Source of the DNA: Bacteroidaceae bacterium
Lineage (GTDB): Bacteria > Bacteroidota > Bacteroidia > Bacteroidales > Bacteroidaceae
Assembly: GCA_017633615.1 (NCBI GenBank)
Contig: JAGBPB010000001.1
Span: 1 to 15,830, forward strand
Reading direction: 5' to 3'
Length of the DNA: 15,830 bases
Positions 1-5,337 of the stretch are shown here, in pieces. Each line of letters begins with the position of its first letter. Position 1 is the stretch's first letter. The notes beneath the pieces were generated by a model. That model did not search any database, had not been told where the DNA came from, and was given only the letters and a program-made list of their open reading frames with translations. Made by a program: the position numbers and the translations under genes.

Positions 1-214
1 GGTCATAGATAAACTCTACATTATACCCGTTCAGATGCTTTTCCCATTCCACCTCCGTGGCACCGCCGTACATCTCACTGAAAGCTTTGTCAACCACGGC
101 AGGCGGTGTCTGGATGTCGCGTTCATGCGCTATTATGCATACAGCAATCACTATAGCAGCAGCTAAGCCCCTGAAAGCCCAATCCCAGAAGTTAGTTTTA
201 TCCTGTCTTTTCAT
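1..214 (-). CDS. PepSY-like exported or membrane-anchored protein, C-terminus cut by window edge
   Basis: About 71 residues are visible. The protein opens with a short charged segment (MKRQDKTNFW), then a hydrophobic stretch at about residues 14-29 that could be a signal sequence or a single membrane anchor. It then has the pattern PPAVVDKAFSEMYGGATEVEWEK followed by an aromatic strand (GYNVEFIYD). The run 'PxxVxxAFxxMYxxAxxVEWE' is typical of the PepSY-like family of Bacteroidetes, small periplasmic proteins often found beside two-component systems. Their exact activity is not established. The start at 214 is chosen because a -7 element lies just upstream at 221-228. In-frame ATGs at 238 and 235 would add eight residues but overlap the promoter and repeat motif. 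The rest of the gene lies left of the window. Confidence 0.75.
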   Translation of the reverse strand, partial: MKRQDKTNFWDWAFRGLAAAIVIAVCIIAHERDIQTPPAVVDKAFSEMYGGATEVEWEKHLNGYNVEFIYD

Positions 215-220
215 ATACAG

Positions 221-266
221 CAAAAATAACCTCATCATATTAAGAAACTGTTAAGCTGATATTAAG
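221..266 (-). promoter_or_regulatory. Promoter with three CTTAA repeats at 11-base period, for the PepSY-like gene
   Basis: Read on the minus strand, TATTTTTG (221-228) matches the Bacteroidetes -7 form TAnnTTTG. Upstream are three CTTAA units at 262-266, 251-255 and 240-244, exactly 11 bases apart. Evenly phased direct repeats of about one helical turn are typical of OmpR/PhoB-type response-regulator sites. With this promoter the transcript would start almost at the ATG at 214, so the message would be nearly leaderless. The regulator link is inference. Confidence 0.45.
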
Positions 267-298
267 AAAAGATTACAATACACATCATAGCATCACAT

Positions 299-324
299 AA
301 AAAAAGAACAGGGTAGCATCCCTG
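299..324 (-). terminator. Intrinsic terminator on minus strand
   Basis: The stem CAGGG / CCCTG (320-324 with 309-313, minus-strand order) encloses the loop ATGCTA. It is followed on the minus strand by TTCTTTTTTT. On the plus strand the hairpin has no T run after it, so it works only for minus-strand transcripts. It sits between the promoter at 397-404 and the PepSY-like gene, so it either ends a short RNA or attenuates transcription into that gene. Confidence 0.6.
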
Positions 325-391
325 CCTCCCTGAGCCCCGAAGTTCGATGTACAATAGGGTATGTAACAATCAATCTTCTCTCCTTGTTTGC
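299..391 (-). ncRNA. Candidate small RNA or attenuated leader
   Basis: A good -7 element (397-404) is followed about 75 bases later by an intrinsic terminator (299-324), with no convincing open reading frame between. This would give an RNA of roughly 90 bases. The region contains the GC-rich run GGGGCTCAGGGAGGCAGGG, which can pair with CCC runs on either side. I could not match it to a known family such as 6S RNA. It could equally be a 5' leader of the PepSY-like gene with transcription attenuation. Confidence 0.35.
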
Positions 392-396
392 AGGAG

Positions 397-404
397 CAAA
401 GATA
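397..404 (-). promoter_or_regulatory. Promoter -7 element TATCTTTG
   Basis: TATCTTTG read on the minus strand fits TAnnTTTG exactly. A weak TTTA at 422-425 is at about the right distance for the -33 element. It faces the short-RNA/leader region and the PepSY-like gene beyond it. Confidence 0.5.
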
Positions 405-483
405 TATCATTTCCTGATAAATAAAGTCGGTTAATCAAGTGATTTTGAAACCGATAATATTACATCCGATATTCAATCATCAG

Positions 484-1218
484 TTAGAACCCAAATTCTG
501 TAATGTTGAATCCTGGAAAATCTTCAGAATTGAATGTAACCTGCTGTTCTGTTACTCCAAAGTGGATATCCTTCTTTCTGGTAATCTCGATGGCATCGAA
601 TGGCTCACCGTCAATTTTCTGATAGAGCGTTACGCTCACAGGCTGACAGGTACCCTTCCTTACAACCAGATCTATTCTCTTTTGTGTTCCCAGATATTTG
701 GTAATCAATTTCCTCTTTCCGGTGATAGTCCAGGTATCATCAGTTTCCTCTGTTATCTTGTATCTGTAAGCAGGTACAATGTAATCAAGCCACATGTAAT
801 TATTGGCAAAAGAGTGGAGGTCTCCGGTATTTACAAAGTCATGATTTATCTCCTTTTTTTCAGTCATGACGGTCCACTTCTTGTCGATGTTCATATCATA
901 GTACACAGTCTCTTTAGCTGATTCTGTGCGGGATTTCCTACCTAAAACAGCAAGCTTTCTGTTTGTAAGATTGGTTTCTCTTGTGTCTACTGTTGTCTCA
1001 ACATTAGATAAAGGGAAGACACCATTCCCGCTATCTGATGAATATGTTGTCTTATAACTATGAACATATAGCAGTCCTGTTTGCTCAGTATATGAAACTC
1101 CCTCTGACTCATGTGCTTTTACGTACTCCTGCATCTGGGATACAATCTGCTTGGCTGATTGTGAGAATGCTGCAACAGAACAAACCAGTGATAATGCTAA
1201 ACAAACAAATTTCTTCAT
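484..1218 (-). CDS. Secreted protein of unknown function, possibly LolA-like fold
   Basis: A protein of 244 residues beginning MKKFVCLALSLVCSVAAFSQ, a clear signal peptide with probable cleavage after Ala-Phe-Ser, so it is periplasmic or outer-membrane associated. An ATG nine bases upstream (1227) is possible, but MKK fits a signal peptide better. The mature part alternates polar and aromatic residues in short strands (for example WTVMTEKKEI and DDTWTITGKRK). It ends in a VTFNSEDFPGFNITEF segment, where lipoprotein-carrier-like proteins often end in a 'F..pg..v..f' strand. This suggests a beta-rich, possibly LolA-like fold, but no diagnostic motif was found. It has its own promoter at 1254-1261 and is not obviously in an operon with either neighbour. 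Confidence 0.7.
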   Translation of the reverse strand: MKKFVCLALSLVCSVAAFSQSAKQIVSQMQEYVKAHESEGVSYTEQTGLLYVHSYKTTYSSDSGNGVFPLSNVETTVDTRETNLTNRKLAVLGRKSRTESAKETVYYDMNIDKKWTVMTEKKEINHDFVNTGDLHSFANNYMWLDYIVPAYRYKITEETDDTWTITGKRKLITKYLGTQKRIDLVVRKGTCQPVSVTLYQKIDGEPFDAIEITRKKDIHFGVTEQQVTFNSEDFPGFNITEFGF

Positions 1219-1253
1219 ATAGATCATATTGTTATTGGAACAACTATATGACG

Positions 1254-1261
1254 CAAATATA
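1254..1261 (-). promoter_or_regulatory. Promoter -7 element TATATTTG
   Basis: TATATTTG on the minus strand is an exact TAnnTTTG match about 36 bases before the MKK start of the secreted protein. The expected transcript start near 1247 leaves a leader of about 30 bases. No clear TTTG is seen at -33. The first copy of the 35-base repeat lies 24 bases further upstream. Confidence 0.5.
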
Positions 1262-1285
1262 AGGATTTTGTTAATCGTCTAATCT

Positions 1286-1320
1286 ATCTTATCCCGCGGG
1301 CTGTTATCTGCGTATCATCA
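1286..1320 (+). repeat. 35-base direct repeat, copy 1
   Basis: Identical to 2298-2332 at 32 of 35 positions, including an unbroken 26-base identical core (1295-1320 and 2307-2332). It lies in the gap after the glycosylase-like gene and just upstream of the promoter of the secreted-protein gene. The two copies are 1012 bases apart in the same orientation. Confidence 0.85.
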
Positions 1321-1352
1321 TTATTCCCTTTTTACCACCACGCCGTAACAGA

Positions 1353-1378
1353 ATGAGCAGGCCATCCTGCCTGCTCAT
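1353..1378. repeat. Inverted repeat with 9-base arms
   Basis: ATGAGCAGG (1353-1361) pairs perfectly with CCTGCTCAT (1370-1378) around an 8-base loop. It lies between the stop of the glycosylase-like gene and repeat copy 1. No T run follows on either strand, so it is not a standard intrinsic terminator, though it could stall transcription or protect the 3' end. Confidence 0.6.
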
Positions 1379-1427
1379 CCCCACCATAAAGGTGTCCATA
1401 TATATACGACTCCGATATTGTTGTTCC

Positions 1428-2195
1428 TTACCTCTTCTTTTCCCATTCCTGATGCATATTGTACCACGTCTCGCTGTGATACCCAAGTGCACCAATCTGC
1501 CGCGGATGTGCAAGTGGCAGCACCTTGATAGTCTTGCCCTGGATAGTCACATCCGTAGGATTCCCATACCCATACAAATCCACATACTCCTGCAGGCTGG
1601 AGTAAGGTATGTCGGCCACTCTCGTCAGGAACTGCTTGATGGGAATGTCGCCCAAAAGTACCAATAATCTTGCGTCGGATTCCTCAATCTCCTTCAGTAT
1701 CTCCTGTGCACGCTTAGCATCACAGAAGCTGCTCTTCCGCTTAGGTACAGTAACCGGATTCAGGTGATATATTTCGATGTATTTGTTGTAATGGCCCTCG
1801 ATAGCATCACTCTGACCTTTGTTTATCCTGCTCTCCGGCAGCAAATCACAAAGCCAGGCATCGCTTCTCTTAAAGCCGAGCGGTTTAAGAATCTGTTCGT
1901 CCAGAACCTTTGCCGATGGCCCGTTCAGGTTCTTGCCGGCAGGCGATAGTGTTCCAAGCCCTGCAGGAATCTTTATACGTCCGATGATCTCACGTGCCTC
2001 ATCCTCATTACCATCCCAGAAGATACGCGGCTCACTGGCCACCGCCAGAGCCGGGCAGATAACGGTACCGTCTTTCATCCAACGTGCATGCACAGCACTC
2101 GCATAAACACCAAGAACAAACACCTTCTTAGGTGTCCTGTCCTCCTGAGCAAGCCGATGCAGCCGCTCTCCGAAAGGAAATCTGTAATCCTCCAT
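1428..2195 (-). CDS. Uracil-DNA-glycosylase-superfamily protein
   Basis: A 255-residue soluble protein with no signal peptide. Three features fit the uracil-DNA glycosylase superfamily: an early strand-loop VFVLGVYASAVHARW (residues 25-39), where the family keeps its water-activating motif; a middle strand LLVLLGDIPIKQF (177-189); and a late loop VLPLAHPRQIGALG (225-238), where glycosylases carry the DNA-gripping H-P-S/x-R motif. The family removes damaged or uracil bases from DNA, but some members have other roles. The first motif lacks the usual GxxPG or GQDPY, so the catalytic class cannot be set and enzyme activity is uncertain. It is transcribed alone from the promoter at 2222-2229 and flanked by a 35-base direct repeat. 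Antisense frames over it are shadows. Confidence 0.6.
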   Translation of the reverse strand: MEDYRFPFGERLHRLAQEDRTPKKVFVLGVYASAVHARWMKDGTVICPALAVASEPRIFWDGNEDEAREIIGRIKIPAGLGTLSPAGKNLNGPSAKVLDEQILKPLGFKRSDAWLCDLLPESRINKGQSDAIEGHYNKYIEIYHLNPVTVPKRKSSFCDAKRAQEILKEIEESDARLLVLLGDIPIKQFLTRVADIPYSSLQEYVDLYGYGNPTDVTIQGKTIKVLPLAHPRQIGALGYHSETWYNMHQEWEKKR

Positions 2196-2221
2196 AGTCC
2201 GATGATTCTAATGTGATAGAA

Positions 2222-2229
2222 CAAATATA
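2222..2229 (-). promoter_or_regulatory. Promoter -7 element TATATTTG
   Basis: TATATTTG on the minus strand matches TAnnTTTG exactly, 27 bases before the ATG of the glycosylase-like gene. A TTTG at about 2242-2245 is too close to be an ideal -33 element. Confidence 0.5.
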
Positions 2230-2297
2230 AGCATACTTTCTCAAATCCGATAAGCTCGATGTCCATATCTTTATGGCCGATGCCCTCACGGCTGATG

Positions 2298-2332
2298 ATC
2301 TTGTATCGCGGGCTGTTATCTGCGTATCATCA
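2298..2332 (+). repeat. 35-base direct repeat, copy 2
   Basis: Second copy of the repeat at 1286-1320 (three mismatches, all in the first third). It sits 68 bases upstream of the glycosylase-like gene's -7 element, at the edge of the GC-rich tract. A degraded third relative may exist at 3133-3174, where CTGTTATC and GCGCATCATCAGG recur but are separated by about 21 extra bases. Confidence 0.85.
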
Positions 2333-2640
2333 GGCAGTCTGCAAATGGCAGCAGTTTGATACCTACGGCCCCGCCCTATAGAGGTAGCAGCCAGTGGCCC
2401 TGAACCATCGGCTTCCGCATCCCGCTCCAGCCGATGCAACCGTATATAGAGCAATCCTCCCGCCCAATCGCCACTGTCTGGCTTGTTTAACCCAGAACAG
2501 CCAGCGTCTGGAAATAGAGTAGGGTACGCTTCCCGGACCTTATCAGTTCCAGCCCCTGTCTGTTCTTCCCGGTACAACAGTCTGCAGATAGCCGGCCGCA
2601 TCAAACCCTCAGGCCTACCAATAACAAGGTGTTCCGCACC

Positions 2641-2698
2641 ATTGCTATATCTACACCCTCCACGGTGCCAGCACTGTTCCAGGCATAGATATAGCAAT
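2641..2698. repeat. Inverted repeat with perfect 13-base arms
   Basis: ATTGCTATATCTA (2641-2653) is the exact reverse complement of 2686-2698, with 32 bases between. The arms are AT-rich inside GC-rich surroundings, which makes chance pairing less likely. The loop contains further short complementary runs (CACC/GGTG). Confidence 0.75.
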
Positions 2699-2715
2699 CG
2701 TGCTCCACGCTTCTT

Positions 2716-2853
2716 TTAATTGCGGCTTCGAGCCGCAATGGGGTATGGTTCGCTTAGAGACAGTACTGCAGGCTTACCCGGATATTTAACATAACGGAGC
2801 GGTATTATGTCCTCCGTCGCTCCCGCACTCGCTCCTACAAACATAATATCCAT
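2716..2853 (-). CDS. Possible 45-residue small protein of unknown function
   Basis: An open frame from ATG at 2853 (second in-frame ATG at 2844) to TAA at 2716. It reads MDIMFVGASAGATEDIIPLR and ends PYPIAARSRN. Unlike nearby frames it is not dominated by arginine, and a TATGTTTG -7 match lies at 2838-2845, although that would fall inside the ORF if the first ATG is used. The end of the frame coincides with the hairpin at 2719-2739. I do not recognise the protein. The neighbouring GC-rich sequence makes a chance open frame quite possible. Confidence 0.25.
   Translation of the reverse strand: MDIMFVGASAGATEDIIPLRYVKYPGKPAVLSLSEPYPIAARSRN
2719..2739. repeat. Hairpin with 9-base stem and TCG loop
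   Basis: ATTGCGGCT (2719-2727) and AGCCGCAAT (2731-2739) pair perfectly around a three-base loop. There is no T run after it on either strand. Confidence 0.7.
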
Positions 2854-2911
2854 TATATTAAATAGCTCTCAGCATCAGGCGGTCACCCTCCCTAAACAAA
2901 TCGTTCGCACC

Positions 2912-2940
2912 TGCGCTTCCTGCTGCGTGCAGCAGGCGCA
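2912..2940. repeat. Hairpin: 8-base stem extended by 4 bases
   Basis: CCTGCTGC (2919-2926) pairs with GCAGCAGG (2929-2936). The outer TGCG (2912-2915) pairs with CGCA (2937-2940), leaving a three-base bulge. Confidence 0.6.
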
Positions 2941-3052
2941 ACCCTTCCGGGTGCTGGGTCGTAACGCTCCGGCACAACCTTACGGGTCTGCACAGCATCC
3001 CCAGTAAGGTACTGCCTCCACGTCACTCCTCGGTAGCGTGCCGCGCACCCCC

Positions 3053-3067
3053 GGCGGCACAGCCGCC
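3053..3067. repeat. Short GC hairpin GGCGGC/GCCGCC
   Basis: Six G-C pairs enclose the three-base loop ACA. It is short but very stable, and one of several such hairpins in the GC-rich tract. Confidence 0.45.
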
Positions 3068-3540
3068 AGCGGTCCCCGTCCCGGGCTCCTTTTAGGGTGC
3101 GGTCCCCCAAGGCCCGCATCCCGCCATCCGGTCTGTTATCAATGAATACGTTCCCACGCGGGCGCATCATCAGGACAGAGACATTCTGCAGGTTTTCCCC
3201 GGCCGTCTCATACCGGCGCCTGTCCCGCGGTTCCACTCCGGCACTGGTGGCCAGTTCCATTCCGTCCGGCCGTCTCCGTTCCGTGTGTACAGGGTGTTTC
3301 CGCTAACAACACCAGGCACCTGGACCAAACACGCGGAACCAACGCTGCAACACTCAGTACACACTCCACTGCGCCGTCCGTCCTACATTGCACCGCCCGC
3401 CAGCACCTGCGCTCCACTGCGGCCCAGCCCCTCGGTCTGAGACCGCCTGCCTCGGCTCGCTGGGAAGCAGGGTGCGCTCCAGCCGGCGTGCCAGGCACAT
3501 TGTGCTGCCGGCGCTCCTCCATCCGCTCCGTTACGGCCGA

Positions 3541-3564
3541 AGCCCACGGCCAAGGCTGTGGGCT
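3541..3564. repeat. Hairpin with 11-position stem
   Basis: AGCCCACGGCC (3541-3551) pairs with GGCTGTGGGCT (3554-3564). All positions are Watson-Crick except one G-T, which would be a G-U wobble in RNA made from the plus strand. Confidence 0.6.
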
Positions 3565-4173
3565 CCGAGCCTCCACTGCGCTACTTCCGGAGTACCGTCA
3601 TCCCAAAGAGCCTGCCGCGCCTACCGTCTGCGTACTTGAAACAGTCTGCGGCGTTCCTGCCGCCTTCGCGGAGTCACTCACGTTCCCGCTCAGGCGTTTA
3701 TCAGATGAGATACGGAGAAGGTACGGAGGAGCTACCTTTGAGATTAAGAGGTGTAGCTAATTTTCCCCCAGTGGTATCTACAATAGGTGCAGTTGCTGCA
3801 GCAGTGCCGTAAACCCTCTATAATTGCCGTATTTACGTGCCATAGGTCAGGCGTGGGCCATATATCCAAATCTCAGAAAGCACCGCCACAGCCCGGATAT
3901 CGCACCTTCGGACAAAAGACGCACGCACTTACACCATCCACACACCTGGATCAGATGAACGTCATACGCAAAAACACCGGCGGCCCATCCGCCACACATG
4001 TTTTTCCTACGCTTTCAAAAGCCGTATCGCTCCGGCATCGCTGAGCTACGCACGCTTTAATACCAGGCACACACCCAGCACGGACGTAACACGGCCGCAT
4101 TCAAACCAGCAGCGCACCCGCTACATACCAGCAACGAGCGCTTTCGCACCCGCCACACATGACAATCGTACCG

Positions 4174-4228
4174 GCACATAACCACCATCAACCTGAATCG
4201 GACCAAAATCGTCCGCATTCAGATGTGC
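4174..4228. repeat. Two-part extended hairpin upstream of the membrane-protein gene
   Basis: CTGAATCGGAC (4193-4203) pairs with GTCCG (4211-4215) and ATTCAG (4217-4222), with one bulged C, around the loop CAAAATC. The outer GCACAT (4174-4179) pairs with ATGTGC (4223-4228). The nested layout suggests an RNA or DNA structure rather than chance. No T run follows. Confidence 0.6.
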
Positions 4229-4285
4229 TACGTATGCAAGCATAAAACCTCGCCACAATATAACAGAAAAACGCATATTGAAAAT

Positions 4286-4300
4286 GCTGCAATTTGCAGC
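4286..4300. promoter_or_regulatory. Palindrome GCTGCAA-T-TTGCAGC, candidate operator
   Basis: A perfect 15-base palindrome lies 10 bases upstream of the possible -33 element (TTG at 4310-4312) of the next gene. Position and symmetry suit a dimeric regulator. The downstream HTH protein is one candidate, but that is inference. Confidence 0.4.
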
Positions 4301-4309
4301 GCAGATTTC

Positions 4310-4341
4310 TTGTTATTCATTGGTAAGAATCATTTACTTTG
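4310..4341 (+). promoter_or_regulatory. Weak promoter for the membrane-protein / HTH pair
   Basis: TTG (4310-4312), 21 bases, then TTACTTTG (4334-4341), which differs from TAnnTTTG in its second base. It lies 28 bases before the ATG at 4370. Confidence 0.35.
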
Positions 4342-4369
4342 TAAGTACAAACCATTTTATTGATGCTCT

Positions 4370-4738
4370 ATGGAACTATATCTTCTTGAGATGGCAGGAA
4401 TAGCAGTCTTTTCATTGCTCTTCTTTATCTATCTGCTCATATCCAAGCAGAAAGATTATACCCTCCGTTTCCTTTCTCTTTACTGCAGCATATATTTTGC
4501 AGTGATTACCATAGTCCAGATCATGCTTAAGGATCCTTCTTTCTTCCAGATGCTGGCCAAATGCGGATTTCCGCTGCTCTTTGTCGCCCTGTATCCCATA
4601 GGTCCACTTGCGGCCCATCACAAGTTGAGCCGCAAGGAAATCAACCTGCTGGTCTTTGTTTCAGCCATCGGGATAATACCGTTCCTTATGGACTGGTTCA
4701 CTGTCCTGGCATTCGCTTTCTCAGGTAACAACATGTAA
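4370..4738 (+). CDS. Small multi-pass membrane protein of unknown function
   Basis: A 122-residue protein made almost entirely of hydrophobic segments, at about residues 8-25, 33-52, 61-80 and 91-118, giving about four membrane spans. Short charged loops lie between them (SKQKDY, HHKLSRKE). No enzyme or transporter motif is visible. The next gene starts five bases after its stop and is also membrane-anchored, so the two are probably co-transcribed and may work together. A membrane sensor passing a signal to the neighbouring HTH protein would fit, but is inference. Confidence 0.65.
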   Translation: MELYLLEMAGIAVFSLLFFIYLLISKQKDYTLRFLSLYCSIYFAVITIVQIMLKDPSFFQMLAKCGFPLLFVALYPIGPLAAHHKLSRKEINLLVFVSAIGIIPFLMDWFTVLAFAFSGNNM

Positions 4739-4743
4739 TAAAT

Positions 4744-5247
4744 ATGGCATTCATAATAAGTTCACTCATAGTTCTGGCTGTCTGGCTGTTCGGTATGTTA
4801 CAGCTTCACAGAATCTTTTCATTTACTGCGTTGGCAAATGATGGTAACGGTTCCTGTATCGACTCAGTGCATTATGATAACGCCACGCTTCTGGGCATTA
4901 CAGAGTCATTCATCTCATGCCGCAAGGTTTTTGAGCGCACGCCCCAGTATCAGTCGTTTGATTCTTTCCGCACTGGCGTATCATCCTTGACGGGCCAACA
5001 GAAGGAATCTATCAAGAGAAGCCTGTATATCTGTTTCTCTCCGTTCAGGCCATTCATCTCATGCTTTAACGGCCGGCTCAATGAGACAGAACAGTTCTGC
5101 TTTATTTGCTCACTCCTTCACCTGGACAACAAGCATTGCAGCCAACTGCTGGATATATCTGAATCTTCAGTGCGTTCATGCCGCACCCGCCTCAAGGAGA
5201 AGCTACAGCCAGTCACCCTGCAACTCCTTTATGATGATATACAATGA
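4744..5247 (+). CDS. Membrane-anchored protein with C-terminal sigma-70 region 4-like HTH
   Basis: A 167-residue protein. Residues 2-19 are hydrophobic and would anchor it. Residues 20-110 have no known domain. Residues 112-155 read as a tetrahelical helix-turn-helix: LNETEQFCFICSLL, then a 'DNKHCSQLLDISESSVRSCR' turn and recognition helix, then TRLKEKL. This is the pattern of sigma-factor region 4 and LuxR-like output domains. A related C-terminal HTH occurs on many Bacteroidetes membrane-bound TPR regulators, but here there is no TPR region. It is unusually rich in cysteine for a cytoplasmic protein (nine in all, at residues 38, 59, 97, 107, 118, 121, 132 and 146 among others). Its partner gene lies immediately upstream. 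Confidence 0.6.
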   Translation: MAFIISSLIVLAVWLFGMLQLHRIFSFTALANDGNGSCIDSVHYDNATLLGITESFISCRKVFERTPQYQSFDSFRTGVSSLTGQQKESIKRSLYICFSPFRPFISCFNGRLNETEQFCFICSLLHLDNKHCSQLLDISESSVRSCRTRLKEKLQPVTLQLLYDDIQ

Positions 5248-5249
5248 AA

Positions 5250-5262
5250 TTGCAACGTTTTT
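5250..5262 (+). repeat. 13-base motif TTGCAACGTTTTT, copy 1
   Basis: The same 13 bases occur at 9258-9270. Both copies lie just after the stop codon of one gene and upstream of the promoter of the next. Confidence 0.4.
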
Positions 5263-5275
5263 GCCACGCCCATTG

Positions 5276-5307
5276 TTTGGATAAAGCAATAGATATGACT
5301 AAGTTTG
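5276..5307 (+). promoter_or_regulatory. Promoter TTTG-N20-TAAGTTTG
   Basis: TTTG (5276-5279), a 20-base spacer and TAAGTTTG (5300-5307) match both Bacteroidetes promoter elements well. It lies 30 bases before the ATG at 5338 and marks a new transcription unit after the HTH gene. Confidence 0.65.
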
Positions 5308-5337
5308 TAAAAATGATAATATAAAATAGACCTGATT

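Larger units (their letters stand above)
2333..4285. other. GC-rich, hairpin-rich tract without convincing genes
   Basis: Nearly 2 kb with no protein I can support. The lines at 3061-3120 and 3421-3480 count to 73% and 75% G+C, against about 47% in the coding line 5701-5760. The plus strand is richer in C than G. It holds at least six strong hairpins (listed separately) and the repeat CTCCACTGCG at 3364, 3412 and 3571. It also holds a motif in both orientations: TAACGGAGCGG near 2792, its exact reverse complement near 3522, and near-copies TAACGCTCCGG near 2961 and TATCGCTCCGG near 4027. Long open frames on the minus strand (such as 2892-3260 and 3208-3576) are arginine-rich, as expected from random GC-rich sequence. 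It could encode a large structured RNA, be a decayed foreign insertion, or hold short cassettes of unknown type. Confidence 0.6.

Noticed and set aside
439..921. Open frame of 160 codons on the plus strand
   Set aside because: Antisense shadow of the secreted-protein gene, which has a signal peptide and a promoter.
1304..1513. Open frame of 69 codons on the minus strand
   Set aside because: Overlaps the 3' end of the glycosylase-like gene out of frame. Only the last 30 residues lie in free sequence, ending inside the direct repeat.
2128..2697. Open frame of 189 codons on the minus strand
   Set aside because: Runs into the start of the glycosylase-like gene in a different frame and covers its promoter. 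The composition does not look like a selected protein.
2892..3260. Open frame of 122 codons on the minus strand
   Set aside because: Arginine-rich translation typical of random GC-rich sequence, no recognisable domain, and it crosses strong hairpins.
3208..3576. Open frame of 122 codons on the minus strand
   Set aside because: Overlaps the previous frame in another register, with low-complexity Arg/Ala/Val content and no family resemblance.
3733..3740. TACCTTTG promoter-like site on the plus strand
   Set aside because: No -33 element and no gene downstream, so chance is likely.
3778..3843. 21-residue minus-strand frame beginning MARKYGNYRG
   Set aside because: Protein-like appearance but too short, with no promoter and no recognisable relative, so not supportable alone.
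2333..4285. Integron attC array, group II intron, tmRNA or RNase P RNA
   Set aside because: No GTTRRRY/RYYYAAC core sites, no intron domain V pattern, and no conserved tmRNA or RNase P sequence could be seen.
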